DNA of 64,000 bases from Tamlana crocina. Lineage in GTDB: Bacteria; Bacteroidota; Bacteroidia; Flavobacteriales; Flavobacteriaceae. The translations under genes were made by a program, and so were the position numbers. The notes under the pieces are model-generated. The model was given only the letters and a program-made list of their open reading frames with translations, was not told the DNA's origin and did no database searches. Shown piece after piece: positions 7,908 through 16,384 of this stretch. Within the stretch, counting starts at the first letter, position 1, and each line of letters begins with the position of its first letter. Location: assembly GCA_040429635.1 (NCBI GenBank), contig CP158972.1:33918-97917 (forward strand), read 5' to 3'.

Positions 7908-10900
7908 ATGAAAAAAATTACTTTTTTGGCTGGCCTATTGGCGCTGGCGATTACAACAACTGGTTTGGCTCAGAGCCCTTTGCAGCACTTGGCTTCTTAC
8001 CAGACCAATGAAGAGGGTTCGGCTGAAACCGTAGCCTATGATGCTATTAACAAGCATGCGTTTTTCACCAACTCATCTACAAATACGTTTACTATTGTAG
8101 ATATCAGCACGCCAACCAGTCCTGTTTTGGTGAAATCGGTAGATTTATCTACTTATGGAGCTGGGCCCAACTCAATTGCCGTGCATGAAGACCTTGTAGC
8201 CGTAGCCGTTGAGGCTGCTGTAAAGCAAAATCCTGGTGTGGTAGTTTTTTTTGATTTGGATGGGAATTTCATCAAGCAAATTACAGCGGGAGCTTTGCCC
8301 GATATGCTAACCTTTACACCAGATTGCTCTAAGCTTTTGGTGGCCAACGAAGGAGAGCCTTCAGATGATTATACCGTAGACCCAGAAGGTTCAATTACCG
8401 TTATCGATTTAACTTCTGGAATAGCTTCGGCAACTGCATCACATATCAATTTTAATAATTACGATGATAAAAAGGAATCGTTAAAGAATAAAGGCATTCG
8501 TATTTTCGGAAATAATGGAACCGCTAGTGTTTCACAAGATTTAGAGCCAGAATACATTACCGTTACCGAAGATGGTACTAAAGCCTTTGTAAGCTGCCAA
8601 GAAAATAATGCTTTGTTGGTATTGGATTTAACAACCAATGCAATTTTAGATATTTTGCCTTTAGGTTATAAAAACCACCTTTTAGGCACGCCAACCGTTA
8701 GCAGTTACATTGTTAACGAATTGGAAGAAAATTGGCCAACTTTAGGAACGCCAGTTTACGATGGAGGCCAGCCTACTGTAATGTTGGGCGGTTTTTCTGG
8801 TTTGTTTTACGATGCAGCAAACTCAACGGCTAATGAATATGTGTTTTACGCTGTTCCCGATAGAGGCCCGAATGATGCTACTACAAGCAAAAGTGCTGTA
8901 ACACCGGCAACGACACAAAATTTACGCCCTTTTAAATTGCCAAACTACCAAGGAAGAATTGCCAAATTCACCTTAAACAAAACTACTGGCGATATTACTT
9001 TGAACGAGCAAATTTTATTGACCAGACAAGACGGCACTACGCCCATTACTGGAAAGGGAAATATTCCCGGATTTGATGAAGTGCCCGTAACCTATACCGA
9101 TGCGTCTACAGATTACGCCAATGTTGATTATGTAGGGGCCGATTCAGAAGAATACCATGCGCTACCTTACGATGCCTACGGTGGGGATTTTGAAGGTATT
9201 CTTATTGACAAAGATGGTTATTTCTGGATGTGCGATGAGTACAGACCGGCCATTTATAAATTTCAAGCCAATGGCACATTAGTTGAACGATACGTACCAA
9301 CAGGCACATCGTTATTAGGCGACACACCACAAACCGAAGGTACTTACGGGGCTGAAACTTTACCCGAGGTGTATTCCAAAAGAAGAGCCAATAGAGGTTT
9401 TGAGGCTATTGCTTACAATGAAGCCAACCACGTGGTTTACGCGTTTATACAATCGCCCATTGAAAACCCATCGAATGCGGTTAGAAACAATTCGGATGTC
9501 ATCAGGATTTTAGGAATCAATGCCGATACCGGTGTGCCTGTTGAGGAATACGTTTACCTTTTGGAAAGAAACAAAGATGCAGGTTATGCTTCTTCAAGAG
9601 TGGATAAAATTGGTGACGCCGTTTATACCGGAAATGGAAAATTCTTGGTGATAGAAAGAGATTCTGAAGGCCCAGATGCCGATTATGGAAAAAAGTATGT
9701 TTTTGAAATCGACATCAATCAGGCTACAAATATTCTTAATGTATCGCTTTCCGGCGGAAAGGAATTGGAAGAAATGAGTGCTGACGAAATAGCTGCTCAA
9801 AACATTTTTCCCGTACACAAAAACAAAGTGGTTAATTTGCCGTCAATCGGTTATGTATCCTCCGATAAGGCCGAAGGCATCGCGTTATTGCCAAACAACG
9901 AAATTGCAGTAATTAACGATAACGATTTTGGTTTGGCTGGTGCAGGAATAACTGACAACAGCGTTTTGGGTATCATTTCTTTTGCAAACGATTATGGTTT
10001 TGATGCTTCGAACAAAGATGACGCCATCGATATAAAACAACATCCAACTTTGGGCATGTTTATGCCAGATGCTATTACTTCGTACGCTGTTGGCGGAATA
10101 AATTATATAGTAACGGCCAACGAGGGCGACTCGAGAGACTACGATGGTTATTCTGAAGAAGTGCGCGTAAAGGATTTAACACTGAATCCAGCCTATTATC
10201 CTAATGCTGCATCACTTCAAGAAAATGAAAACCTGGGAAGGTTAAAAACCACCATTGCCAATGGCGATTACGATAACGATGGTACTTACGAGCAAATTTA
10301 TTCGTACGGCGGAAGATCGTTCTCAATTTTTGATCAATACGGAAACATTGTGTTTGATAGTGGCGACCAATTCGGACAAAAAATTGCTTCTGAAGAACCA
10401 ACACTGTTTAACGAAGACGAAGAAGAGTTTGATGACCGATCTGACGATAAGGGTGGCGAGCCCGAAGCTGTTGCCGTAGCCGAAATTGAAGGGACCACTT
10501 ATGCGTTTATTGGGTTGGAAAGACAAAGCGCTATCTTAATGTTCGATATTACCGACCCAAAAGATGTAGAGTTTATCACTTATTACAAGCACAATAGAGT
10601 TTCTGGCGATGTGGCTCCTGAAATCATAAAATTTGTGCCAGCAGCCGATAGCCCCAATTCCAAAAATTTACTTTTGGTGGGTTATGAGGTTAGTGGTTCT
10701 TTAGGAATTATTGAAATTGGTAATGAAGCTTTAAGCGTAAGCCAAGAAGTGGCCGAAAACAATTTTAAAATTTACCCCAACCCTGTGGTGAATTCACAGT
10801 TAAAATTCAACAAAAGCCTATCTGGTGCTATTTTTAATATAAACGGACAGGAAGTAAAAAGGTTTACCAATGAAACTGCTATTCCGGTTTCAGATTTAAC

Positions 10901-10961
10901 ATCGGGTGTTTATATTTTAAAAACCGAAAACCACGGTGTTAAGCGTTTTGTAAAACTATAA
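7908..10961 (+). CDS. Secreted choice-of-anchor I / phytase-like esterase protein, T9SS cargo
   Basis: 1017-aa secreted protein. A signal peptide (KKITFLAGLLALAITTTGLAQ) is followed by a beta-propeller-like choice-of-anchor I region (about 25-270), then an inserted domain resembling the phytase-like esterase family (about 280-620: GGFSGLFYD, VPDRGPND, GGDFEGI, FWMCDEYRPAIY, RGFEAIAY), after which the choice-of-anchor I region resumes (TANEGDSRDYDG, GEPEAVAV, LERQSAI). Residues from about 945 form a type A sorting domain (FKIYPNPV, INGQEVKRF, LTSGVYILKTENHG), so export by the type IX system to the cell surface is expected. A phosphoesterase or sugar-phosphate role is possible but unproven. It stands alone and ends at a strong terminator. 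Confidence 0.85.
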   Translation: MKKITFLAGLLALAITTTGLAQSPLQHLASYQTNEEGSAETVAYDAINKHAFFTNSSTNTFTIVDISTPTSPVLVKSVDLSTYGAGPNSIAVHEDLVAVAVEAAVKQNPGVVVFFDLDGNFIKQITAGALPDMLTFTPDCSKLLVANEGEPSDDYTVDPEGSITVIDLTSGIASATASHINFNNYDDKKESLKNKGIRIFGNNGTASVSQDLEPEYITVTEDGTKAFVSCQENNALLVLDLTTNAILDILPLGYKNHLLGTPTVSSYIVNELEENWPTLGTPVYDGGQPTVMLGGFSGLFYDAANSTANEYVFYAVPDRGPNDATTSKSAVTPATTQNLRPFKLPNYQGRIAKFTLNKTTGDITLNEQILLTRQDGTTPITGKGNIPGFDEVPVTYTDASTDYANVDYVGADSEEYHALPYDAYGGDFEGILIDKDGYFWMCDEYRPAIYKFQANGTLVERYVPTGTSLLGDTPQTEGTYGAETLPEVYSKRRANRGFEAIAYNEANHVVYAFIQSPIENPSNAVRNNSDVIRILGINADTGVPVEEYVYLLERNKDAGYASSRVDKIGDAVYTGNGKFLVIERDSEGPDADYGKKYVFEIDINQATNILNVSLSGGKELEEMSADEIAAQNIFPVHKNKVVNLPSIGYVSSDKAEGIALLPNNEIAVINDNDFGLAGAGITDNSVLGIISFANDYGFDASNKDDAIDIKQHPTLGMFMPDAITSYAVGGINYIVTANEGDSRDYDGYSEEVRVKDLTLNPAYYPNAASLQENENLGRLKTTIANGDYDNDGTYEQIYSYGGRSFSIFDQYGNIVFDSGDQFGQKIASEEPTLFNEDEEEFDDRSDDKGGEPEAVAVAEIEGTTYAFIGLERQSAILMFDITDPKDVEFITYYKHNRVSGDVAPEIIKFVPAADSPNSKNLLLVGYEVSGSLGIIEIGNEALSVSQEVAENNFKIYPNPVVNSQLKFNKSLSGAIFNINGQEVKRFTNETAIPVSDLTSGVYILKTENHGVKRFVKL

Positions 10962-10992
10962 ATTACAGTTTTCATTTTAGCTCAATGAATGA

Positions 10993-11024
10993 AAAAATCC
11001 CAACCAGTACTGGTTGGGATTTTT
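10993..11024. terminator. Bidirectional terminator
   Basis: Perfect 32-bp palindrome built on ATCCCAACCAGT with A/T runs on both sides. It can serve the plus-strand T9SS cargo gene and the minus-strand triad at 11047-11933. Confidence 0.88.
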
Positions 11025-11046
11025 GTTTAATACATTGCTAATTTTT

Positions 11047-11247
11047 CTATTTCATTAATTTTTTCAATAGCATAAAACCACCGTACTTGCCCATCAATTT
11101 GAGACCTGACTGAATCCAGTTTAAAGGCTTCAAGCTATCTTTGTATTCCTCTTTTATGTTTTTCATTTCTTCCCAAGCAATTTGCCTTTCAAGATTTAAA
11201 ATCTTTAAATCGCGCTCTATGCTTTCCGAATCTCGATAAATTTTCAT
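11047..11247 (-). CDS. Small conserved protein (DUF6327-like)
   Basis: 66-aa acidic/basic helical protein (IYRDSESIERDLKILNLERQ) with a more hydrophobic C-terminus (SGLKLMGKYGGFMLLKKLMK). It resembles the small DUF6327 proteins that accompany holin-like and YtxH genes in flavobacteria; the match is from memory and moderate. It follows the holin-like gene by 2 bp, so the three genes 11933-11047 very probably form one operon. Start ATG at 11245-11247 is preferred over an in-frame TTG at 11253. Function unknown. Confidence 0.7.
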   Translation of the reverse strand: MKIYRDSESIERDLKILNLERQIAWEEMKNIKEEYKDSLKPLNWIQSGLKLMGKYGGFMLLKKLMK

Positions 11248-11249
11248 AA

Positions 11250-11597
11250 TCAATTAAAGAATTTTTTTGATAGCTTTTTAATGATAAAATTGTTGAGGTG
11301 CTTTCGCAATTGGAACAAGATTACCGAAAGGATAAAAAACAGTAATCCAACCGAAACAAAACCCAAAGCTGTATTGTTGAGCGCCTCGCCAATAGATAGT
11401 GCCAATGCCACGGCAAGAAAACTCACTCCAATAAGCGTAAACCCACCTATTAGAATGATTTTCATGACCATGCCAATGGAGATGGTTAATTGCTCAAAAA
11501 TTTTAAGCTTGTAGTACTCGTAAGAAGTCTTTAGGTACTTTTCGCCAACTTTTGTGGCATGGGCATTTGTTTCGCTAACTGAATCTAGTAAACTCAT
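11250..11597 (-). CDS. Holin-superfamily-III-like membrane protein
   Basis: 115-aa protein with a soluble N-terminal helix (about 1-35) and two strong transmembrane segments (about 42-70 and 75-95), followed by a basic tail (KHLNNFIIKKLSKKFFN). This is the layout of the 'phage holin family' (superfamily III) proteins common in Bacteroidota. There is no prophage here, so the family name is historical; an envelope or stress role with its neighbours is more likely. It is separated by 3 bp from the YtxH gene upstream. Confidence 0.78.
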   Translation of the reverse strand: MSLLDSVSETNAHATKVGEKYLKTSYEYYKLKIFEQLTISIGMVMKIILIGGFTLIGVSFLAVALALSIGEALNNTALGFVSVGLLFFILSVILFQLRKHLNNFIIKKLSKKFFN

Positions 11598-11600
11598 GTA

Positions 11601-11933
11601 TTACGATGTTTTCTGCAGTCTTTTGTTCTTTTCCTTTAGGGCTTTAAGTTTACTTTCCAAAGCGGTAATAACGTCTTCGGCTTTATAACTAGCATCTGAA
11701 ACGATAGATTCAATTTCTTCATTGATATCTCGCTTTTTGCTGCTAGCCGTGCTGGCAATTTGCTCTTTTAGGGCGTCGGCTTTTTCAGCTAACTTATCCT
11801 TTGTGGCTTGTGCCTCATCAGCGATTCGTTGTCTGGTTTTACTGCCCTTGTCTGGTGCGAATAAAATTCCCAATGCGGCTCCTAATGCGGTGCCGGCAAC
11901 AATTCCTAAAAATGTACTTCCGTTATTGTTCAT
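11601..11933 (-). CDS. YtxH domain-containing protein
   Basis: 110-aa protein. Residues 8-26 form a Gly/Ala-rich membrane segment ([20 protein letters not shown]) followed by [10 protein letters not shown], the typical YtxH signature, and then a long charged coiled-coil-like helix to the C-terminus. YtxH proteins are small stress-associated membrane proteins of unclear function. It is the first gene of the YtxH/holin-like/DUF6327-like operon. Confidence 0.88.
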   Translation of the reverse strand: MNNNGSTFLGIVAGTALGAALGILFAPDKGSKTRQRIADEAQATKDKLAEKADALKEQIASTASSKKRDINEEIESIVSDASYKAEDVITALESKLKALKEKNKRLQKTS

Positions 11934-12055
11934 AGTATTTATTTTTTTTAGTGTTAAACTTGATTATCACTAAATTACGCAAAATGAACGGTTTAATTTA
12001 ACGTAAAACATTTAATTGTTGCCTTATATCAAAATATTGGAAAACTACGGAATCA

Positions 12056-12412
12056 CTATAGGCTGGCGATAGTTACTTTAACGGCTTCAACCGTTTTTTT
12101 GGAACTTCCAATAAAAATTTGGTCGTTTACAATTATTACCGGGCGGCTCAAAAACGTGTAGTGTTGCAAAATGTAATTTTTAAAATCACGCTCGGTAAGA
12201 TCTTGGTTTTTCAAGTCCATTTCTTTGTAAAGTTTAGCGCGTTTACTGAATAGCTTTTCGTAGCTTCCGGCCAATGTTTGCATCTCTTCCAACTGTTTTG
12301 CCGTTATTTCTTCGCCTTTTATATCTTGTAAGATGAAGTCTGAAGGCAAATTCAACTCTTTGATAATGCGTGTGCAGGTGTTGCAGGTTTTTAGGTAGTA
12401 TACTTTTTTCAT
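12056..12412 (-). CDS. ArsC/Spx-family thioredoxin-fold protein
   Basis: 118-aa protein of the arsenate reductase (ArsC/Spx/YffB) family. The N-terminal strand is followed by TCNTCTRI, a CxxC at about residues 10-13, and the conserved C-terminal SRPVIIVNDQIFIG contains the Arg-Pro expected near the active site. Glutathione- or thioredoxin-linked reduction is the family activity, but many members do not reduce arsenate, so the substrate is uncertain. It stands alone on the minus strand, with no ars genes near it. Confidence 0.85.
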   Translation of the reverse strand: MKKVYYLKTCNTCTRIIKELNLPSDFILQDIKGEEITAKQLEEMQTLAGSYEKLFSKRAKLYKEMDLKNQDLTERDFKNYILQHYTFLSRPVIIVNDQIFIGSSKKTVEAVKVTIASL

Positions 12413-12471
12413 GGCATGTTATGTTTATAAAAACAAATTAAAACTATATTTATCGAAAAATTTAAATTAAG

Positions 12472-12936
12472 ATGGATTTTACATTTCAGGTTTTACACAA
12501 TACACGCCAGATTTTTACAAAAATAATTGAAGCCAATACTTTAGAAGACTTAAACAAAATACCTGCAGGTTTCAACAATAATATTATTTGGAACATTGGG
12601 CATATTGTAGTGACTGAACAGTTACTGGCTTATAAGCTGTCGGGTTTGGAACCATCAATTTCGGCGGATTTAATTAATAAATACCGAAAAGACACCAAGC
12701 CAGAAGGCGATGTTAGCCAAGCTGAGGTCGATGAAATTAAAGGTTTGCTGTCCTCTACTGTAAAGCAAACCGAACAAGACTACAAAAACGGAGCGTTTAG
12801 CAATTATAATGCTTATACGGTATCTACAACGGGCAACACGTTAAATAATATTGACGAAGCCTTGCAATTTATATTAACGCACGAAGGTATCCACTATGGT
12901 TATGTGTTGGCACTTTTAAAGGTGGTTAAACGCTAA
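12472..12936 (+). CDS. DinB family protein
   Basis: 154-aa four-helix DinB-type protein. The metal-ligand histidines are visible in NIGHIVVTEQ (about residue 43) and in LTHEGIHYGY (about residues 137-141), the usual pattern of one His in helix 2 and two near the C-terminus. Members bind a divalent metal; some are thiol S-transferases, and most are uncharacterised. The 3' end overlaps the convergent DUF3298 lipoprotein gene by 21 bp. Confidence 0.82.
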   Translation: MDFTFQVLHNTRQIFTKIIEANTLEDLNKIPAGFNNNIIWNIGHIVVTEQLLAYKLSGLEPSISADLINKYRKDTKPEGDVSQAEVDEIKGLLSSTVKQTEQDYKNGAFSNYNAYTVSTTGNTLNNIDEALQFILTHEGIHYGYVLALLKVVKR

Positions 12937-13638
12937 AAAAGGTTCGGCTTCTTCATAGGGAATTTTGAATTCAATAATTCCAGTGGAATAAGGGGCAATT
13001 TCATAAGTATTATAAAGCAATACAAGTCCGTCTTCGGTGTAACCGATATTGGCTGGTAATTGGAATGCTTCCGTATCGAAAATAGCATGCTCTTTTTCGG
13101 CTATGGCTTTATCAAAATACGGTTTTGCCATTTTTTTGAACGCTTCAAGATCAGTAATTAATTTTTCGTTACTGATTCTGTTTCCGGTAGTGGCGTTAAA
13201 ATTTAAAAAGGAAATATTTGATAGCCCATGCGCACCGCCCGTATTGGTGTAAGTGGTAATGGCCGCACAAATAATTTCGGGTGTTTGGTAAACCACTTCA
13301 CCGTCTATTTGTGCTTCCCAAGGTAATTCGGTTTCAGGGAAATCACGTTTAAAACCTTGATATTCCTCATTGAAGCGTTTTATACTTTCTTCAATTGAAA
13401 TGGAAGGTACATCATCAGGGTCACCAATGTGCAATGCCGTGGTTATGGTTTTTCTAATTTCAGAATTTATCTGCTCAGTTATAGTTTTTTTACCTTTGGC
13501 TTCAGGAATGTTAACTTCAACAATAGTGTTGTTTTCGGTAGTGATATTGATTTCTGAAAAGCTTGTTTTTACTTCTTTGTTACAGGATAAAACGAGTAGA
13601 AAAATAAGAATATAAAAGTAGCGTTGTTTTTGAAGCAT
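12916..13638 (-). CDS. DUF4163/DUF3298 lipoprotein
   Basis: 240-aa predicted lipoprotein: hydrophobic leader YFYILIFLLVLSC with lipobox LVLSC, then a DUF4163-like region (about 55-130) and the DUF3298 region (AAITTYTNTGGAHGLSN, then FKKMAKPYFDKAIAEKE and EIAPYSTGIIEFKIPYEE). Related proteins include RsiV-type anti-sigma ectodomains that bind lysozyme, but here there is no sigma-binding part, and function is unknown. Copy B of the inverted-repeat element lies 17 bp upstream. Confidence 0.83.
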   Translation of the reverse strand: MLQKQRYFYILIFLLVLSCNKEVKTSFSEINITTENNTIVEVNIPEAKGKKTITEQINSEIRKTITTALHIGDPDDVPSISIEESIKRFNEEYQGFKRDFPETELPWEAQIDGEVVYQTPEIICAAITTYTNTGGAHGLSNISFLNFNATTGNRISNEKLITDLEAFKKMAKPYFDKAIAEKEHAIFDTEAFQLPANIGYTEDGLVLLYNTYEIAPYSTGIIEFKIPYEEAEPFLAFNHL

Positions 13639-13654
13639 AAAAAGATTTGTTTAT

Positions 13655-13816
13655 GAACTCGTTTAAGCTTTTTGGATTGAAGCGGAAATTAGACGTTTTT
13701 TGCCCAATTGAAGGCTTTTTTTGAGTTGCATAGCATCGCTACGGAAAGAAAAAAAGGCAAAAAGTGGGTGAAAAAGGACAATTTTTTTAGCCAATTGAAA
13801 AAGTTTAAACGAGTTC
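13655..13816. repeat. 162-bp inverted-repeat element, copy B
   Basis: Left end GAACTCGTTTAAGCTTTTTG and right end complementary (22 of 25 positions). The core reads TTGCATAGCATCGCTACGGA, related on the opposite strand to the CGTAGCTACGGCTATG core of copy A. It occupies the 270-bp gap upstream of the DUF3298 gene. Confidence 0.72.
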
Positions 13817-13908
13817 TATACTATAAAGGTAACAATTGTGTTTAAATGGAATATTAAAATTATGCTAATTCAATAGCGGACAAATATTAGGGAAATGCCG
13901 TGCATTGG

Positions 13909-14712
13909 TTAATCTAAATAATAAATGTAGCCAATGTTAACCCAAACTAGCCAATCGTTATGCTTATTGCTTTCCAGTTGATGATTAAGGCCGTCAACCC
14001 AATCGCTAAAGTAGTATTGAAATCTGAAATCGAGCATTAAATCCGAAAGCCTGTCCAATTTATAGCGAACACCCGCACCCGTTACAACAGAAAATGTACT
14101 GCCCGGCGATGCATCCACCGAACCGGGCTCCCAGGCTGAATAAAAATTACTGGGGTCGGTAACGTCGCCAACCGCTGTAGGGTCTGGATTGGCATAGGTG
14201 GTACTAACTTCTGGAGTAAAATAAGTATAATGTACCCCTAAACTGGCAAAAGGTGCAAATCGATATCCAAAGGCTTGGAATGAACGGATGCTTAAAGGGA
14301 AAAATTCCAATTGCGTACCAATGTCTAAATTTTCAGCAATGCCTTTGTGCCCTCTTAATTGCTGAGCTTCAACACTAGTTTTACTGGGGTCTACCCATCT
14401 TCCTATATGTTCCAGATTGGTTTTGTTGTACGAGAGTTCGTTTCTCAACTTAAAATGGTCGTTAAAATAGGTGTCGGTAGTGTAGCAATTACAATCGGCC
14501 CGGTAAGCAAAGTTTAAGTAATGGACGACACCCACTCCAAAGCCCGAATTTCCAAAGTTTGTTTCAGAGTTGTCGCTAACTCCAAAGTCAGACCTAAATT
14601 GTAAAGGTCCAGCAATAACACCTAATTCGTGAGAAAAGCCTAATTGTGCAAAAACGGTTTGAAAACTTACAAAGAATAGTAACCCACAAGCCAAATATTT
14701 TAAGTTAAGCAT
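13909..14712 (-). CDS. THC0290_0291-like outer-membrane protein
   Basis: 267-aa secreted protein with signal peptide ending FQTVFAQ, followed by GFSHELGVIAGPLQFRSDFG and HYLNFAYRADCNCYT. This matches the N-terminal pattern I associate with the THC0290_0291 family of flavobacteria. Alternating hydrophobic strands and a C-terminal aromatic-rich strand (WLVWVNIGYIYYLD) indicate an 8- to 10-strand outer-membrane barrel. Function unknown. It stands alone. Confidence 0.78.
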   Translation of the reverse strand: MLNLKYLACGLLFFVSFQTVFAQLGFSHELGVIAGPLQFRSDFGVSDNSETNFGNSGFGVGVVHYLNFAYRADCNCYTTDTYFNDHFKLRNELSYNKTNLEHIGRWVDPSKTSVEAQQLRGHKGIAENLDIGTQLEFFPLSIRSFQAFGYRFAPFASLGVHYTYFTPEVSTTYANPDPTAVGDVTDPSNFYSAWEPGSVDASPGSTFSVVTGAGVRYKLDRLSDLMLDFRFQYYFSDWVDGLNHQLESNKHNDWLVWVNIGYIYYLD

Positions 14713-14860
14713 AAAGAGGATTAATTTTTATAGAGGGCGTTACTACAGACAAATATAAAAAAAGAAGTTAAAGAAACAAACATTAATAGATAACGCGAAA
14801 ATTCCTAAAAATATTTATTGTGAAATTCTAAAAAATAATGCATTTTTTTTGAATAAAACG

Positions 14861-14868
14861 TATATTTG
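14861..14868 (+). promoter_or_regulatory. -7 box TATATTTG of gdhA
   Basis: Exact TAnnTTTG match 46 bp before the chosen gdhA start. It lies inside the longer open frame that begins at 14849, so the true start must be further downstream. Confidence 0.6.
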
Positions 14869-14914
14869 CTTAAATAAATTACGTTTTATTAAATTTTTAT
14901 ATCATTTAGAATAT

Positions 14915-16258
14915 ATGAAACAAAGTGTTGACGAATTTTTGGAACTCGTAAAAAAGAGAAATGGCCATGAGCCCGAATTTTTACAAGCAGTAGAAGAGGT
15001 TGCCGAAACGGTAATACCTTACATAGTAAAGCACGATATATATTATGGCAAAAACATTCTGCTAAGAATGGTTGAGCCAGAGCGGTTGATTTCCTTTAGG
15101 GTGTGTTGGGTTGATGATGATGGCGAAATTCAAGTAAATCGTGGGTACAGGATTCAAATGAATTCGGCCATAGGGCCATATAAAGGCGGTTTAAGGTTCC
15201 ATCCTTCTGTAAATGCTAGTATTTTGAAATTTTTGGCTTTCGAGCAGGTATTTAAAAACAGTTTGACTACGCTGCCTATGGGCGGTGGGAAAGGCGGAAG
15301 CGATTTCGACCCCAAAGGAAAAAGTGACAATGAGATTATGAGGTTTTGCCATGCCTTTATGAGTGAACTTTTTAGGCACATTGGCCCCAATACCGATATT
15401 CCTGCCGGCGATATTGGCGTAGGCGCCAGAGAGATTGGCTTTTTGTTCGGGATGTATAAAAAATTGAACAATGAGTTTACGGGAGTACTTACGGGAAAAG
15501 GTATGTCGTGGGGCGGTTCGTTAATCCGTCCAGAGGCCACGGGCTACGGTACGGTGTATTTTGCCCAAAAAATGTTGGAGACCAAAAATGATAATTTCGA
15601 AGGAAAAAAAGTTGTGGTGTCTGGTTCTGGTAATGTGGCGCAGTATGCAGCCGAAAAGGTGCTTCAGTTGGGCGGAACCGTATTGACGCTTTCAGATTCA
15701 GGGGGTTATATTTATGATTCCGAAGGCATCGATGAAGATAAACTCAAATTCGTTATGCATTTAAAAAATGAAAAAAGAGGGCGCATTAGTGAGTATTTAG
15801 ACAAATATCCTAATGCCGAATACCACGAAGGGAAGACGCCTTGGGGCGTAAAGTGCGATGTGGCATTACCCTGTGCAACCCAAAACGAACTCGATAAAAA
15901 TGATGCAGAAACTTTGTTGAAAAACGGATGTATTTGTGTGAGTGAAGGTGCTAATATGCCTTCAACCAAAGGTGCCATTGCGGCTTTCCATAAAGCTAAA
16001 ATACTGTTTGCGCCCGGTAAGGCCTCAAATGCGGGTGGTGTAGCCACCTCTGGGTTGGAAATGACCCAAAACTCTCTAAGGTATAAATGGACCCGCGAAG
16101 AGGTAGACAATAAGTTGAAAGATATTATGTCCGACATCCATAAATCATGCCTGGAATACGGTAAAGACGAAGATGGCTATGTAGATTACGTTAGAGGTGC
16201 TAACATAGCCGGATTTGTAAAAGTGGCCGATGCCATGCTAGCCCAAGGTATTGTGTAA
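14915..16258 (+). CDS. gdhA: NADP-type glutamate dehydrogenase
   Basis: 447 aa, the usual length of hexameric glutamate dehydrogenase, which converts 2-oxoglutarate and ammonia to glutamate. Motifs: GPYKGGLRFHPSV (substrate lysine), the catalytic region LPMGGGKGGSDFDPKGKSD, DIPAGDIGVGAREIGF, and the Rossmann fold VVVSGSGNVAQYAAEK. GSGNVA and the following sequence fit an NADP(H) form, though cofactor preference is inferred. The frame extends upstream to 14849, but the -7 box at 14861 and family alignment place the start at ATG 14915 (MKQSVDEF). It is followed by a terminator. Confidence 0.96.
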   Translation: MKQSVDEFLELVKKRNGHEPEFLQAVEEVAETVIPYIVKHDIYYGKNILLRMVEPERLISFRVCWVDDDGEIQVNRGYRIQMNSAIGPYKGGLRFHPSVNASILKFLAFEQVFKNSLTTLPMGGGKGGSDFDPKGKSDNEIMRFCHAFMSELFRHIGPNTDIPAGDIGVGAREIGFLFGMYKKLNNEFTGVLTGKGMSWGGSLIRPEATGYGTVYFAQKMLETKNDNFEGKKVVVSGSGNVAQYAAEKVLQLGGTVLTLSDSGGYIYDSEGIDEDKLKFVMHLKNEKRGRISEYLDKYPNAEYHEGKTPWGVKCDVALPCATQNELDKNDAETLLKNGCICVSEGANMPSTKGAIAAFHKAKILFAPGKASNAGGVATSGLEMTQNSLRYKWTREEVDNKLKDIMSDIHKSCLEYGKDEDGYVDYVRGANIAGFVKVADAMLAQGIV

Positions 16259-16290
16259 AGCAAAACCAACTAAACTAAATTAAACCAATG

Positions 16291-16316
16291 AAAGCTTCCT
16301 TAAGGGAAGCTTTTTT
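16291..16316 (+). terminator. Terminator after gdhA
   Basis: Stem AAAGCTTCC/GGAAGCTTT with a short loop, followed by a T run. Confidence 0.85.
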
Positions 16317-16384
16317 GTTATAAATATATGATTTTGAAGCAAAACTCGTTAGTTATAAATATATTTGAGTTTTCAAAAGTCCTC

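Noticed and set aside
11250-11597. Holin-like gene as a sign of prophage
   Set aside because: No lysin, integrase, capsid or tail gene is near; the family is a normal chromosomal one in Bacteroidota.
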